Shown here: one piece after another, positions 18,183 through 29,502 of the stretch
Numbering within the stretch: position 1 is the first letter of the stretch
Layout: the number at the start of each line of letters is the position of its first letter
Assembly: GCA_964571375.1 (NCBI GenBank)
Contig: CAZNBL010000002.1
Location: 1-64,000 of the forward strand
Length of the DNA stretch: 64,000 nt
DNA from: JAFTYR01 sp964571375
GTDB taxonomy: Bacteria > Pseudomonadota > Gammaproteobacteria > Burkholderiales > Burkholderiaceae_F
Reading direction: 5' to 3'
Translations under genes and position numbers: made by a program
The notes under the pieces: generated by a model
The model's input: only the letters and a program-made list of their open reading frames with translations
What the model was told of the DNA's origin: nothing
Database searches by the model: none

Positions 18183-19571
18183 TTATTTCTTCTCTGCTAC
18201 TAACTTTGCCGGGATAGAGCCGATGTTGCCGGCACCCATCACCAATACGACATCGCCGTTTTCGGCTCTGTCCAGAATTTCTTCCTGCAGTGTCTGCAGG
18301 TCGGGCGCGAAGATCGGAGATACCTTGCCGTCCATACGGATGGCGCGGCACAGACTGCGGCCGTCGGCACCGACGATCGGCTTATCGCCTGCGGCATAGA
18401 CTTCGGTGAGGATCAGCTGATCTGCAGAAGACAATACGCGGACGATATCTTCAAAACAATCTCTGGTACGTGTGTAGCGGTGCGGCTGGAAAGCAACCGT
18501 CAGACGTCTGTCGGGGAATGCTCCGCGGGCAGCGGCAATGGTCGCAGCCATTTCGCTCGGATGATGACCGTAATCGTCCACCACCAGGAAGGAACCGCCG
18601 TTCTTTGCGGGAACTTCGCCCCAGATCGAGAAGCGTCTGCCGACACCCTGGAAAACATTGAGCGCTTCGAAAACCGGTTCGTCTTCGAGTTCGAGTACCT
18701 GAGCAACGCCGATAGCGCCGAGTGCGTTCAGCACATTGTGGCGGCCCGGCAGATTGATACGAACTTCCTTCGGTTCGAATCCGTCGCGCAGCAGCGTGAA
18801 CTTCATACCGAGACCGTCGGGACGCACGTCGACGGCACGGATCATCGCATCATCATTGAAGCCGTAAGTCACGACACGGCGGGGAATACGCTCGAGAATA
18901 CTGCGGATATTTTCGTTTTCGGTACAAACCACAGCCACACCGTAGAACGGCAGACGTGTCAGGAACTGTACGAAAGCATCCTTGAGCTTATTAAGGTCGT
19001 GACCGTACGTTTCCATGTGATCGGCATCGATGTTGGTCACCACCGAAATCACCGGAGAAAGGTTAAGGAACGAAGCATCGGATTCGTCTGCCTCGGCCAC
19101 GATGTAATTACCCGTACCGAGCTTGGCGTTGGCGCCGGCAGCATTGAGTCGGCCGCCGATAACAAATGTCGGATCGAGACCGGCCTTACCGAGAATGCTG
19201 GCTACGAGCGATGTGGTAGTTGTCTTGCCGTGTGTACCGGCAATAGCAATACCTTGGCGGAAACGCATCAGCTCTGCGAGCATCACGGCGCGGGGCACCA
19301 CCGGAATATTGCGGCGGCGGGCTTCCTGAACTTCAGGATTGTCTTCGTGAACTGCGCTGGAAATAACCAGAACTTCTGCTTTCTCGAGGTTCTCGGCGCT
19401 GTGTCCCTGATAGATGCGTGCGCCGAGATTCTTTAAGCGTTCCGTCGCGGCGTTGCTGTTCAAATCAGAGCCAGACACTGCATAGCCGAGATTCAGGAGC
19501 ACTTCGGCAATACCGTTCATACCGGTGCCGCCGATGCCGACAAAATGGATATTTTTAATTGCGAATTTCAC
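18183..19571 (-). CDS. murC: UDP-N-acetylmuramate--L-alanine ligase MurC
   Basis: A 462-residue Mur ligase that adds L-alanine to UDP-MurNAc in the cytoplasm. The N-terminal Rossmann motif [15 protein letters not shown], the P-loop [11 protein letters not shown] and YGHHPSEM (central/C-terminal domain) are all present. It begins two bases after the murG stop and ends one base before the ddl start, so the three genes are tightly coupled. Confidence 0.98.
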   Translation of the reverse strand: MKFAIKNIHFVGIGGTGMNGIAEVLLNLGYAVSGSDLNSNAATERLKNLGARIYQGHSAENLEKAEVLVISSAVHEDNPEVQEARRRNIPVVPRAVMLAELMRFRQGIAIAGTHGKTTTTSLVASILGKAGLDPTFVIGGRLNAAGANAKLGTGNYIVAEADESDASFLNLSPVISVVTNIDADHMETYGHDLNKLKDAFVQFLTRLPFYGVAVVCTENENIRSILERIPRRVVTYGFNDDAMIRAVDVRPDGLGMKFTLLRDGFEPKEVRINLPGRHNVLNALGAIGVAQVLELEDEPVFEALNVFQGVGRRFSIWGEVPAKNGGSFLVVDDYGHHPSEMAATIAAARGAFPDRRLTVAFQPHRYTRTRDCFEDIVRVLSSADQLILTEVYAAGDKPIVGADGRSLCRAIRMDGKVSPIFAPDLQTLQEEILDRAENGDVVLVMGAGNIGSIPAKLVAEKK

Positions 19572-19573
19572 TC

Positions 19574-20662
19574 TCAGTTCCTCGGTGATTTAACCAAAGA
19601 TTCAATAAAGTCAGCAACGGTTTCAGCCGCATGCGGCTTACCGAGCTTCTTGGCTTTTTCAGCCATTTCCAGCAGCTTCTCACGATTTAAGGAAGCTACT
19701 GTTTCTGCTAATTTTTCAGCACTCATCTCATCTTGCATCATGCAGATACCGGCACCGGCCGATTCGACATAACGGGCATTGCCGAGCTGATGAGACGTTG
19801 TCTTCACTACCAAAGGTACCATGATGGCAGGAACCCCGGCACTCATCAATTCACTTGCAGAAATAGCACCGGCTCTGGAGATCACCAGATCGCACTTGGC
19901 GTAAGCCGCGGCCATATCGTCGATAAACGGCACGACTTCGGCTTCCACTCCGAGCTGCCTGTAGAGCTCGGATACGGCGGCAACACTGTTGGCACCGCAC
20001 TGATGAGTAATCACCGGACGCTTTTCCTGCGGCAGCTGAGCCATCGCTCTCGGTACAACTTCATTCAGTACCTTTGCGCCGAGAGAACCGCCGAAAATCA
20101 GTAATTGTAACGGTCCCTTGCGTCCTGCATAACGCTCGGCCGGAGCCGGCAGAGCAGAAATCTCTCCGCGCACCGGATTGCCGGTCACCAGACCGCGGTC
20201 GCCGGCAAGCTCCGCGGCCTTACCGTCGAAACCGCACATAATGCCGGCGGCATTGCCCTGAATCATGCGGATACTCAAAAGCGGATCCGCATCGCTGTTC
20301 ATCAGCACATAAGGGATGCCCTGCACGCCGGCCGCAAGAGCCACCGGTACGGCAACATAACCGCCGGTAGAAAAAAGAACCGACGTATCGTTTTCTTTGA
20401 GCAGTCTGCGGGAATCAAAAATACACTTCAGCAGTTTGAAGCCGCCGAAAAGCATTGTCTTCAAACCTTTGCCGCGAAGACCCTGGAAGTTGAGCGCATT
20501 GAAGGCAATCCCCTGACGTTCCACCAGGCGGCGCTCCATCCCCTGCTCGGTACCGATCCAGGAGACTTCCCAACCGCGGGATTCAAGGATTTTTGCCACT
20601 GCAATACCGGGCATTACATGTCCGCCGGTACCTGCAGCCGCAATCATTAATTTCTTCGTCAT
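19574..20662 (-). CDS. murG: MurG, lipid II-forming GlcNAc transferase
   Basis: A 362-residue GT28 glycosyltransferase that transfers GlcNAc to lipid I on the cytoplasmic face of the membrane. The N-terminal glycine-rich loop [11 protein letters not shown], the second loop [11 protein letters not shown] and the C-terminal [11 protein letters not shown] donor-binding segment are clear. The ATG overlaps the ftsW stop codon (ATGA). Confidence 0.98.
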   Translation of the reverse strand: MTKKLMIAAAGTGGHVMPGIAVAKILESRGWEVSWIGTEQGMERRLVERQGIAFNALNFQGLRGKGLKTMLFGGFKLLKCIFDSRRLLKENDTSVLFSTGGYVAVPVALAAGVQGIPYVLMNSDADPLLSIRMIQGNAAGIMCGFDGKAAELAGDRGLVTGNPVRGEISALPAPAERYAGRKGPLQLLIFGGSLGAKVLNEVVPRAMAQLPQEKRPVITHQCGANSVAAVSELYRQLGVEAEVVPFIDDMAAAYAKCDLVISRAGAISASELMSAGVPAIMVPLVVKTTSHQLGNARYVESAGAGICMMQDEMSAEKLAETVASLNREKLLEMAEKAKKLGKPHAAETVADFIESLVKSPRN

Positions 20663-21900
20663 ACACTGCCTCCCCGCAGAATGACTTTATTTTCGTAATC
20701 AACTCTCAATACCAGAGCCACAGCTATCAGTGACGACAGCAGAGCCGAGCCGCCGTAGCTGACAAACGGAAGTGTAAGCCCCTTGGTGGGAAGCAGACCG
20801 CTTGCTACGCCGACATTGATAAATGTCTGTACACCGAACCAAACCGCTACACCCTGCGCTACCAGGCCGGAAAAAACACGGTCCAGGCGGATCGCTTTGC
20901 GACCGATTTCAAAACAGCGTCGGATCAGCCAGAGGAACAGGAGTAAAACGGCGATAACGCCGACAAAGCCGAGCTCTTCGGCAATAATCGCCATAATAAA
21001 GTCGGTATGAGCTTCCGGCAGATAATGCTGTTTTTCGATCGCGTCTCCGAGACCGACTCCGGTCGTTTCACCGCGGCCGAATGCAATCAGAGAATGCGAA
21101 AGCTGATAGCCCTTGCCGAGCGCATTGCTTTCTTCCCACGGATCGAGATAGGCCATCACTCGGGCCATACGCCAGGGCGAGAGGAAAACCAAAGAACCGA
21201 CAACACAGACGACCAAAACAAGAAGGCCGCCGAACAGTTTGAGGTTTAAGCCGCCGATAAAAAGTACGCCGAAGGCAATCGCCACAATCATGATGAGTGC
21301 GCCCAAGTCCGGCTGCATCATCACGAGCCAGGCAACGAGAGCGATTGCAGCACCCATCGGCAGGAATCCCTTACGCAATGAGTGCATAAAGTCCTGCTTA
21401 CGGACCGTGAAACTGGCCGCATAAAGCAGAGCCGCCACCTTCATCAGCTCGGTCACCTGCAGATTGAAGATGCCGAGCGGAATCCAGCGCGAAGCACCGT
21501 TGACCTTTCTTCCGACACCGGGAACCAGCACCATGATCAATAAGAAAATCGTAAAGACGAATACCCACGGCGCATATTTGTTCCACTTATTCATCGGCGT
21601 CATGGCTACCGCTACAGCCGCAAGCATTCCGACTGCGACAGAAATTCCCTGACGGATTAAAAAGTGAGTGGTCGAAACGTTGTACTTAGAAGCATCCGAC
21701 AGAGAAATCGAGGCCGAAAAGACCATCAGAGAGCCGATCAGGAGCAGTGTCAGAACAACAAACAGCACTCCCCATTCGGGAGAGACCGGGCCGACATAGC
21801 GTCTGGCACCGTCGCAACCGATGACGGAACCTGCGTCGCCGAATGTACTGACGAACGTTCCGTCTTCGCTCTTTTGTTTCCGTCGGAAAAAACTCAGCAC
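20659..21900 (-). CDS. ftsW: FtsW, septal peptidoglycan polymerase
   Basis: A 413-residue SEDS-family polytopic protein that polymerises lipid II at the septum together with FtsI. A hydrophilic N-terminal tail of about 40 residues precedes about ten membrane segments. YQLSHSLIAFGRG and the C-terminal LPFVSYGGSALLS are SEDS signatures. The start is a GTG with GGAG seven bases upstream, overlapping the end of murD. Confidence 0.97.
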   Translation of the reverse strand: MLSFFRRKQKSEDGTFVSTFGDAGSVIGCDGARRYVGPVSPEWGVLFVVLTLLLIGSLMVFSASISLSDASKYNVSTTHFLIRQGISVAVGMLAAVAVAMTPMNKWNKYAPWVFVFTIFLLIMVLVPGVGRKVNGASRWIPLGIFNLQVTELMKVAALLYAASFTVRKQDFMHSLRKGFLPMGAAIALVAWLVMMQPDLGALIMIVAIAFGVLFIGGLNLKLFGGLLVLVVCVVGSLVFLSPWRMARVMAYLDPWEESNALGKGYQLSHSLIAFGRGETTGVGLGDAIEKQHYLPEAHTDFIMAIIAEELGFVGVIAVLLLFLWLIRRCFEIGRKAIRLDRVFSGLVAQGVAVWFGVQTFINVGVASGLLPTKGLTLPFVSYGGSALLSSLIAVALVLRVDYENKVILRGGSV

Positions 21901-23381
21901 GAAGCAACTCCCTGACCGGTCAGTTCACATGCTGCGGCAATAAACTGTTCGGCTCGGTCCGCATAGTCTCTGAACATATCCCAGCTTGCGCATGCCGGAG
22001 AAAGAAGCACCACGTCGCCGGCCTGAGCCATCGCAATACATTCGGCAACCGCGCTCTTCATATCGGAAGCACGGCGCACTTCAAGCGAAGTGCCTTCGAG
22101 CATCTTTTCGAACTTGGGAGTATCGCGCCCGATCAGCACAACTCCTCTTGCGTGTGCTTCGAGCGGAGCGCGAAGCGGATCGAAATCCTGTCCTTTGCCG
22201 TCGCCGCCCAAAATAACCACGATCTTTCGGTCGCCGAAACCGCCGAGTGCGGCAGCTGTTGCACCGACATTGGTACCTTTGGAATCGTCGACGAATTCAA
22301 GCGTTTCGGTTTTCAGAGCTGTCTGTACGCGGTGAGCTTCGCCGCGGTAAACCGCAAGGGTGTTGAGAATAGCCGCAAGATCGATACCGGCAGCAAAGCA
22401 AAGAGCGGAAGCTGCCAGAGCATTCATCGAATTGTGCATGCCGCGGATCGGCAGTTTTTCCTGCGGGATCATGCGCAGCGTTTCAAACGGAACCGGACAG
22501 CTGCCGGCGGAGCCGCGCTTGGCGCGTTCGCCGCCGAGCATATTGAGGTTGGCAGCGAGCCAAACATGACCGTTTTCACGGATCAGACCCATGGCATTCA
22601 AGCCTTCCGGAGCATCGGTTCCGAAAGTAAATACTTTGCCGCTTCCCGCGCCCTCGGCAAAGGAAAGGCTCATCGGGTCGTTGCGGTTGAGGATACGGAC
22701 GCAGCCGTCGGAGAAGATCTTGGCCTTGCTTGCGGCATAAGCTTCCATCGAACCGTGCCAGTCGATATGGTCTTCGGTAACGTTGAGCAGTGCAGCCGAA
22801 GTGCATCTGAGGCTCTCGGTCGTATCGAGCTGAAAGCTCGAGAGTTCGAGCACCCAGTATTCGGGCAGCTCATTGGCTTTGAGCAGACGGTCGAGTTCGC
22901 TCAGGGCATTCGGTCCGACATTGCCTGCAAAACAGACGGACTTGCCTGCGGCAGCTACGATCGCGGCAGAAAGCATCGTTGTCGTCGTTTTACCGTTGGT
23001 ACCGGTAATCGCAATGATCTTCGGGGAATAACCGCGGAATGCCTTCAGGCGGTTCAGTTCTCGGGCAAAGAGTTCGATTTCGCCGACAACCTCGACTCCC
23101 TTTTCTTTTGCCTTGCCGACGATTGCGGCAGCATCGGAATAGTAGGGAGAGAGCCCCGGAGAGATCACCACAAGCGACTCGTCTTCCAGAAGCGAAGCAT
23201 CCATTTTGCCGCCGAAGAACTGCATCTGAGGAATGGTTTCCCGGGCTTTTTCAAGCAGACCGGGCTTGGTACGGGTATCCGCAACCTTCACGCTCCAACC
23301 GCGTTCGCTCAGAAACTTGGCAGAAACGTAACCGGAGCTGCCCAAACCCAAAATCAGTGCTTTTTTCGAACTCTGCTGCAT
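21894..23381 (-). CDS. murD: MurD, UDP-MurNAc-L-Ala--D-glutamate ligase
   Basis: A 495-residue Mur ligase adding D-glutamate. LILGLGSSGYVSAKFL is the N-terminal nucleotide fold, AITGTNGKTTTTML the P-loop, NVTEDHIDWHGSM the central metal/ATP region, and LSPACASWDMF the C-terminal motif. It is about 50 residues longer than E. coli MurD, with extra sequence in the central domain around the NMLGGERAKRG stretch. It follows mraY by eleven bases. Confidence 0.97.
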   Translation of the reverse strand: MQQSSKKALILGLGSSGYVSAKFLSERGWSVKVADTRTKPGLLEKARETIPQMQFFGGKMDASLLEDESLVVISPGLSPYYSDAAAIVGKAKEKGVEVVGEIELFARELNRLKAFRGYSPKIIAITGTNGKTTTTMLSAAIVAAAGKSVCFAGNVGPNALSELDRLLKANELPEYWVLELSSFQLDTTESLRCTSAALLNVTEDHIDWHGSMEAYAASKAKIFSDGCVRILNRNDPMSLSFAEGAGSGKVFTFGTDAPEGLNAMGLIRENGHVWLAANLNMLGGERAKRGSAGSCPVPFETLRMIPQEKLPIRGMHNSMNALAASALCFAAGIDLAAILNTLAVYRGEAHRVQTALKTETLEFVDDSKGTNVGATAAALGGFGDRKIVVILGGDGKGQDFDPLRAPLEAHARGVVLIGRDTPKFEKMLEGTSLEVRRASDMKSAVAECIAMAQAGDVVLLSPACASWDMFRDYADRAEQFIAAACELTGQGVASC

Positions 23382-23392
23382 TGTCTATGTCC

Positions 23393-24556
23393 TTATCGAA
23401 TCTTGAGTGTCGACAGTCCGATTAAGACCAGCACAAAAGAAATAATCCAGAAACGAACCACAACCTGTGTTTCCTTCCAGCCCTTGAGCTCGAAGTGATG
23501 ATGGAGCGGAGCCATCAGGAAGATGCGTTTGCCGTGAGTAGCCTTGAAGTACAGGACCTGAATGATGACGGACAGAGTTTCGACAACGAACACGCCGCCC
23601 ATGATGAAAAGAACCAGTTCCTGTCGTGCAATGATGGCCATCGTGCCGAGTGCGCCGCCGAGAGCAAGAGCGCCGACGTCACCCATAAAGACCTGGGCCG
23701 GATAAGCATTGAACCAGAGGAATGCAAGGCCGGCGCCGAGAATGGCGGAACCCACAATCAAAAGTTCGCCGGCACCCGGTACGTACGGGAAGAGCAGATA
23801 GCTTGCGAAGTCGACGCGGCCGACGCAGTACGCGAAGATACCGAGCGCACTGCCGACCAGAACGATCGGAAGAATCGCAAGACCGTCAAGGCCGTCGGTC
23901 AGATTGACGGCGTTGCTGGTACCGACAATGACAAAGTAACTCAGGATGATGAAGCCCCAGATACCGAGCGGCAGAGAAATGCTCTTGAAGAAAGGAATCA
24001 GCAGTTCGCTTCTGTCGGGCAGCGGAATCGAGGTGAAACCGTTGGCGGCCCAGTTCTGGATCAGCGTCCAGATATGTTCTGTACCGGGAGCGGCAACCGC
24101 AAACGCCAGGTATACGGAAGCGATGATCGCAATCAGAGACTGCCAGAAGTACTTTTCTCTGGACTTCATGCCTTCCGGGTTGTGATAGACGACCTTGCGG
24201 TAGTCGTCGGTCCAGCCGACGGCACCGAGACTCAATGTCACAAAGAGAACGACCCAGACGAATCGGTTGGAGAGGTCCATCCAAAGCAATGTGGAAATCG
24301 CAATACCGATCAGAATCAGCACACCGCCCATGGTCGGGGTACCGTCTTTGACCAGATGGCTCTTGGGACCGTAGCCTCGTACGGCCTGACCGATCTTAAG
24401 CGTGCGCAGATAAGCGATCACGCGGCCGCCGAGACCGAGACCGATAAAGAGAGCGGTCAGGGCTGCCATGACGGAACGCATCGACAGGTAATTGAAAACA
24501 CGCAGCCAACCGATGTCATAAGCATCGGAAATCCATTGGAATAATGCCAAAAGCAT
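23393..24556 (-). CDS. mraY: MraY, phospho-MurNAc-pentapeptide transferase
   Basis: A 387-residue membrane enzyme forming lipid I on undecaprenyl phosphate. About ten membrane helices are seen. Catalytic landmarks are [20 protein letters not shown], the [19 protein letters not shown] region and the histidine-rich [13 protein letters not shown]. Length is slightly over the family mean. Its end abuts murD by eleven bases and its start abuts murF. Confidence 0.98.
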   Translation of the reverse strand: MLLALFQWISDAYDIGWLRVFNYLSMRSVMAALTALFIGLGLGGRVIAYLRTLKIGQAVRGYGPKSHLVKDGTPTMGGVLILIGIAISTLLWMDLSNRFVWVVLFVTLSLGAVGWTDDYRKVVYHNPEGMKSREKYFWQSLIAIIASVYLAFAVAAPGTEHIWTLIQNWAANGFTSIPLPDRSELLIPFFKSISLPLGIWGFIILSYFVIVGTSNAVNLTDGLDGLAILPIVLVGSALGIFAYCVGRVDFASYLLFPYVPGAGELLIVGSAILGAGLAFLWFNAYPAQVFMGDVGALALGGALGTMAIIARQELVLFIMGGVFVVETLSVIIQVLYFKATHGKRIFLMAPLHHHFELKGWKETQVVVRFWIISFVLVLIGLSTLKIR

Positions 24557-24558
24557 TT

Positions 24559-25923
24559 TTAGTTGTCCTTCTTATCTTCCTCGATCATCTGATCGGCAAT
24601 TTTGTAGAGCTTCATGAAATTGGAGGCCTTAAGCAAAACGGCAACAGGCTCCTTGTTCATCAATTCATAAAGCGCTTCTTTCAATTCTTCCTGAGTTTCG
24701 AAGTGGCGTGCACCTTCTCCGAAAGCATCGTCGGCATCCATCGTGCGGTTGCCGATCGACAGGAAGTGATCAATCTTCTTATTGAATGCGTACTGTCCGA
24801 CTTCGCGGTGCATGTCCATGCTCTTGACGCCGAGTTCGCCCATGTCGCCCATCACGAATACCTTCGGCAGACTGAATGTACTCAGAAGATCGAGTGCCGC
24901 GCACATCGAATCGGGATTGGCGTTGTAGCTGTCGTCAATCAGAACGGAACCGTTGCGAAGTTTGTGGACGCAGGAGCGGTGAGCAACGGCTCTGAAGTTT
25001 TCCAAACCTTCCTTAATGTCGCTCAGATCACGGCCCATTGCGTAGGAAACCGCGGCGGCACAGACCGCATTGCGGATGTTGTGGTCGCCCGGAACATGCA
25101 GATCGATATGGATGTGACCCTGCGGGGTATGCAGCTCGAAACCGCCTTCGCTCTTTTCGCCCCAAACCTGGCTGTCGGGACGGCCGAATGTGATCAGGCG
25201 ATGCGTGTCGGCCTGACGCTTCCAAAGCTGAGCGAAGAGATCGTCTTCGTTGATAACGGCTGCGCCGCCTGCAGGCAGTGCGGCAAAAACCGCACCGTTA
25301 TCGGTAGCTGTTTCTTCCAAAGAAACCAGAAATTCCTGATGGTCGCGCTGAGTATTGGTTACGACGCCGACAGTCGGCGCAATCATGCGAACGAGCGGAT
25401 CCATCTCGCCGATATGGTTCATACCGACTTCAAATACCGCCACTTCGGTGCTCGGACGAAGCTTCCAAAGCATCAGAGAAACACCGAGGTCGTTGTTGAG
25501 ATTACCTTCTGTTCCGACCCAGGATGCCGCATCGAAACGCGACTTGATGATCGAAAGAATCATCTGAGTGGTCGTTGTCTTACCGTTTGAGCCGGCAACA
25601 GCTGCGACAGTAATGTTGAAGCGAGAGCGCCACTTGCCTGCAGATTCAAGCAGAGCGGCTCTGGCGTCTTTGACAATAATCTGAGGGATAGAAACCGGCA
25701 CCATGTGCTCGACCACGGCAGCGGCCGCACCGCGGTCGGCGGCAGCCTGCACGAAATCATGACCGTCTCTTGCTCCCTTGATCGCAAAGAAGAGACCGTT
25801 CGCCTCGATCTTTCGGCTGTCGAAAGAAACCGAAGAGAAACGAATCGACGACGCACCCTTGATGGTTGCTTCCTGACTGAGGCTTTCGGCAAACTCAGAC
25901 AGCGTCATTAATGGTTCTGACAT
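24559..25923 (-). CDS. murF: MurF, D-Ala-D-Ala adding ligase
   Basis: A 454-residue Mur ligase that completes the UDP-MurNAc pentapeptide. The P-loop is [29 protein letters not shown] is the central signature, and [13 protein letters not shown] marks the C-terminal domain. The start overlaps the murE 3' end by 16 bases, indicating coupled translation. Confidence 0.97.
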   Translation of the reverse strand: MSEPLMTLSEFAESLSQEATIKGASSIRFSSVSFDSRKIEANGLFFAIKGARDGHDFVQAAADRGAAAAVVEHMVPVSIPQIIVKDARAALLESAGKWRSRFNITVAAVAGSNGKTTTTQMILSIIKSRFDAASWVGTEGNLNNDLGVSLMLWKLRPSTEVAVFEVGMNHIGEMDPLVRMIAPTVGVVTNTQRDHQEFLVSLEETATDNGAVFAALPAGGAAVINEDDLFAQLWKRQADTHRLITFGRPDSQVWGEKSEGGFELHTPQGHIHIDLHVPGDHNIRNAVCAAAVSYAMGRDLSDIKEGLENFRAVAHRSCVHKLRNGSVLIDDSYNANPDSMCAALDLLSTFSLPKVFVMGDMGELGVKSMDMHREVGQYAFNKKIDHFLSIGNRTMDADDAFGEGARHFETQEELKEALYELMNKEPVAVLLKASNFMKLYKIADQMIEEDKKDN

Positions 25924-27383
25924 GTTTTCACCTTTTCTCTTGCATCAAGTGCCTTCACAGCTTCTTCCGAATCGGAAAAATGAATCTTGACGCCTTGAAT
26001 GTCCTGATAATCTTCGTGGCCCTTGCCTGCGATCAGAATCACATCCTGATCGGCGGCATGCGATACGGCATAGGCAATCGCTTCGGCCCGATCCAATATC
26101 TTCATCGCCTGCGGCGCTCCCTGCGCCACCTGCTCGAGGATCTTCTGAGGATCCTCGGTTCGGGGGTTGTCGCTGGTAATCAGCGCAACATCGGCTGCAG
26201 CGGCAGCCTCTCCCATATAAATTCTTTTACCCGGATCTCTGTCGCCGCCGGCGCCGAGCAACACCCAAAGGCGGCCGCCTCTGGCTTCTGCAGCGGGACG
26301 AAGTGCATCGATCGCCTTGGTTACCGCATCCGGCGTATGTGCGTAGTCAACCAGCACGAGCGGACGGTGCGTATTTCCGACGACTTCCATACGCCCCTTC
26401 GGAGGCTTTACCGATGCAAGCAGTTCGGCTACGCGCTCGAACGTAATGCCGCAGGCCATTGCAACACCCGCAGCTCCGAGGAGGTTTTCAATGTTGAAAA
26501 GACCGTGCAGCGTTGTGTGAATTTCGGCTTTGCGACCCTTCCAACAAAGCGTAAAGGCCATGCCTTTTTCCGCGATACCGATATCGGTCGCACAAAGCCA
26601 GTCTTCCCGATACTCTTTGCGGCTGAAGCCGATCAGCTCGATTCCGCGGCGGCGCACCTGCCCGGCAAAACGGGTACCTGCAGGATCATCCATATTAATC
26701 ACTGCAGTCTTTAATGTCGGCCAATCAAAAAGAATACCCTTGGCGGCTTCGTAATTTTCCATCGTGACGTGATAGTCGAGATGGTCGCGCGTAAGGTTGG
26801 TAAAGAGAGCCACACGAAAATCCGTACCGCTCAGACGGCCCTGTTCCAGACCGATGGAGCTTGCTTCAACCGCAAAGGCGCCCGCGCCTCTTGCGGCGAG
26901 TTCGCTGAGAAGTGCCTGAAGCGTTACCGAGTCCGGAGTTGTCAGACTCTGTACCGGAATCGACTCTTCGCCGAGACGGCAGCCGATCGTGCCGATCACC
27001 GCGCAGGGCGTTCCCGCAGCGCTGAGCATGCTGCTGATCCAATGCGTGGTACTGGTTTTTCCGTTAGTGCCGGTTACGGCAATTCCGATCATCGACTTCG
27101 AGGCATTACCGTAAAAACCGGCGGCAATCTCACCGATCTTGGCGTTGAGGTTCTCCACCTGGTACACCGGAACCGAGGTCGCCGCAATGTCGCCGGCTTC
27201 GGCAATCACGCAGGACGCACCTTTTTCAACCGCGCTTTCGATAAAGCGACGGCCGTCGGCCACCTTGCCGACAATCGCGACAAAGACATCTCCCTTTTTG
27301 ACCTTACGGCTGTCGAGCAGCATATCCGCTGCTTCCGAGCAGTGGCTTCTGAGCCACTCAATGATTTGTTTAATCTCTTCCAT
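25908..27383 (-). CDS. murE: MurE, meso-diaminopimelate adding ligase
   Basis: A 491-residue Mur ligase adding the third stem-peptide residue. The P-loop is AVTGTNGKTSTTHW, and DYAHTPDAVTKAI is the central-domain signature. The substrate-selectivity motif is SDNPRTEDP, carrying the DNPR sequence of meso-DAP-using enzymes, so the peptidoglycan is predicted to be DAP type. It starts seven bases after ftsI. Confidence 0.97.
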   Translation of the reverse strand: MEEIKQIIEWLRSHCSEAADMLLDSRKVKKGDVFVAIVGKVADGRRFIESAVEKGASCVIAEAGDIAATSVPVYQVENLNAKIGEIAAGFYGNASKSMIGIAVTGTNGKTSTTHWISSMLSAAGTPCAVIGTIGCRLGEESIPVQSLTTPDSVTLQALLSELAARGAGAFAVEASSIGLEQGRLSGTDFRVALFTNLTRDHLDYHVTMENYEAAKGILFDWPTLKTAVINMDDPAGTRFAGQVRRRGIELIGFSRKEYREDWLCATDIGIAEKGMAFTLCWKGRKAEIHTTLHGLFNIENLLGAAGVAMACGITFERVAELLASVKPPKGRMEVVGNTHRPLVLVDYAHTPDAVTKAIDALRPAAEARGGRLWVLLGAGGDRDPGKRIYMGEAAAAADVALITSDNPRTEDPQKILEQVAQGAPQAMKILDRAEAIAYAVSHAADQDVILIAGKGHEDYQDIQGVKIHFSDSEEAVKALDAREKVKTCQNH

Positions 27384-27390
27384 CGCCGAA

Positions 27391-29181
27391 TTATCTGTTA
27401 TTTTCTGCCCTGACGGGGGTTCTCGAAGCTGCCGGCTTCTTAACGCCGCCTCGTGTTGCTTCAGGAACTTTGTCCGGATCCACGGCCATCAGACGCAAAG
27501 TTCTGCTGACCACTTCGGAGAAGACGGGAGCCGCGGCCACTGCGCCGAAATGCTTGCCCTTCTCCGGCTCGTCAATCATGACACCGACCACGATCTTCGG
27601 CTCGTAAGCCGGCGCGTAGCCCGTAAAACTTGCCACATACTTCTTCACGTAAAGACCGTCTTCAACCTTGTAGGCCGTACCGGTCTTGCCGGCAGCACTA
27701 TAGCCATCGGCCTGAGCGCGTCTGGCGCCTTTTTCCACCACGCTCTCAAGCATCTGCTGCATCTGCTCGGTTGTCTTTTTGCTGTAAACACGGGCAACTC
27801 CGGCATTTTCATTGCCTTTGTAAATCGACAGATCGATCACATCGCCCGTGCGTGCAAGTGCTGTGTAAGCCCTCACTAACTGCAGAAGCGACACGGTGAT
27901 ACCGTGTCCGTAGGAAATCGTTGCCTGCTCGATCGGCTTCCAATTCTTGGCAGCCCGCATTCTGCCCGAGACAGCCCCCGGAAACCCGATATCGGGAGAC
28001 TTGCCGAAACCGAGCGCATCGTAATAATTCCACATCGTCTGCGGCTCCATCAGCATGGCGACTTTTGCCGTGCCGATATTGCTCGAATGCTGAATCACTT
28101 CATGAACCGTCAGTTCCTTGCTGAAATGAGAATCCCCGATCGAAGCGCGGCCGATCGTAAGGTAACGGCCGATCGGAATCACCGTGTCGGGCGTCACAAG
28201 TTTTTCTTCGAGGCTCGCACCCACCGAGAAGGGTTTCATCGTAGAACCCGGCTCATAGGTATCGGTAATCGCGCGGTTTCGGATGGCAGCACGGTCGATC
28301 TTGCTGCGCACGTTCGGGTTGAAGCTCGGATAGTTGGCTAGCGCAAGAATTTCACCGGTTGCAGGATCGGCCACGATCACGGCACCGGCCTTGGCGTTGA
28401 CCTCTTTGATGCGCTTTTCAAGAGCCGAATACGCAATGAACTGAATACGGGCATCGATCGACAGCGTGATGTCGTCGCCGTCCTTCGGTTGCTTGATCCA
28501 AGCATCTTCGATAATGCGGCCGAGACGATCCTTCAGAACGCGTCTCGATCCGGTTTTACCCGAGAGGCGCTTTTCTTCGGCAAGTTCGATACCTTCGACA
28601 CCGTTGCCGTCGATACCGGTCAGCCCCGTGATCTGGGCGGCAATTTCACCGTCCGGATAGTTTCGGATGTATTCGCGCGAATAGTGAATACCGGGAATTT
28701 TCAGCGCGGCTACCGCATCGGCCTTTTGCATCGGCACCTGACGCTTCACGTAAACGAAACTGCGTTTATTGGAGAGTTTCTTCCTTAAATCTGCAATCGG
28801 TACATCCAAAATCTTTGAAAGCTCTTTGAGCTGCTTTTCATTGATTTTCACGTCGCGGGGAATCGCCCAAATTGCTTTGGCCGGTACGCTCGAAGCCAGC
28901 ACGTAACCGTTTCTGTCGAGAATACGGCCGCGCATAGCCGGTACGTCGAGCGTACGCTGAAAACGCATCTCACCCTGACGCTGCAGAAAATCGGTGTTGA
29001 AGCCGAGCATCAGATAGGCAAGACGCGCAAATAGGGCGAGGAACGCCACAATAATCAGGAAATAGGCAATGCGGCTCTGAAGCTGAGGAATCTTCGGCGC
29101 AATAATCTCGGAGATGTCGTCGCCCTTGGGTGCGGCGAAATGACCGAATCTCGCAAAGATTTTTCGGATGGTTTTCTTCAT
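27391..29181 (-). CDS. ftsI: FtsI, septal penicillin-binding protein 3
   Basis: A 596-residue class B PBP carrying out septal transpeptidation. It has an N-terminal cytoplasmic part, one membrane helix (IAYFLIIVAFLALFARLAYLM), a pedestal domain and a transpeptidase domain. The catalytic set is STMK (EPGSTMKPF), SSN (HSSNIG) and KTG (AAGKTGTAYK). It pairs functionally with FtsW in the same cluster. Confidence 0.98.
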   Translation of the reverse strand: MKKTIRKIFARFGHFAAPKGDDISEIIAPKIPQLQSRIAYFLIIVAFLALFARLAYLMLGFNTDFLQRQGEMRFQRTLDVPAMRGRILDRNGYVLASSVPAKAIWAIPRDVKINEKQLKELSKILDVPIADLRKKLSNKRSFVYVKRQVPMQKADAVAALKIPGIHYSREYIRNYPDGEIAAQITGLTGIDGNGVEGIELAEEKRLSGKTGSRRVLKDRLGRIIEDAWIKQPKDGDDITLSIDARIQFIAYSALEKRIKEVNAKAGAVIVADPATGEILALANYPSFNPNVRSKIDRAAIRNRAITDTYEPGSTMKPFSVGASLEEKLVTPDTVIPIGRYLTIGRASIGDSHFSKELTVHEVIQHSSNIGTAKVAMLMEPQTMWNYYDALGFGKSPDIGFPGAVSGRMRAAKNWKPIEQATISYGHGITVSLLQLVRAYTALARTGDVIDLSIYKGNENAGVARVYSKKTTEQMQQMLESVVEKGARRAQADGYSAAGKTGTAYKVEDGLYVKKYVASFTGYAPAYEPKIVVGVMIDEPEKGKHFGAVAAAPVFSEVVSRTLRLMAVDPDKVPEATRGGVKKPAASRTPVRAENNR

Positions 29182-29190
29182 AGCAGCCTT

Positions 29191-29502
29191 TTACTTCTTT
29201 ACGTCCGGCTGCTTCTGCATATCTGCAGAGTACGGAAGTACAACGACCTGAGACGGGTCTGCCGCCTTCAGGCCTTTTTTGATTGCTTTCGCTTTGATCT
29301 GAGCTGTCTGCTCGAGCTGAGCAAGTTCCAGCTTCAGCAGACTGCGCTCATCGAGGAGCATATTTTCAGTCTGCTGTTCTCTTTCCAGCTGTATGAAAAG
29401 CTCGCGCGCCTGATGTCTGTTTGAAACTACGGCCAAACCGCAGGCAAAAAGACCTAATTCAAGCAACACGATCACACAGATCAGGAAGCGAAATTCCTTC
29501 AC
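29191..29502 (-). CDS. ftsL: Cell division protein FtsL
   Basis: A 103-residue bitopic protein of the FtsQLB complex. One N-terminal membrane helix (FLICVIVLLELGLFACGLAVV) is followed by a periplasmic coiled coil rich in leucine and glutamine. The start is a GTG overlapping the rsmH TGA (GTGA), with GGAGG about eight bases upstream, which fixes the start despite weak sequence conservation. Position between rsmH and ftsI supports the call. Confidence 0.93.
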   Translation of the reverse strand: MKEFRFLICVIVLLELGLFACGLAVVSNRHQARELFIQLEREQQTENMLLDERSLLKLELAQLEQTAQIKAKAIKKGLKAADPSQVVVLPYSADMQKQPDVKK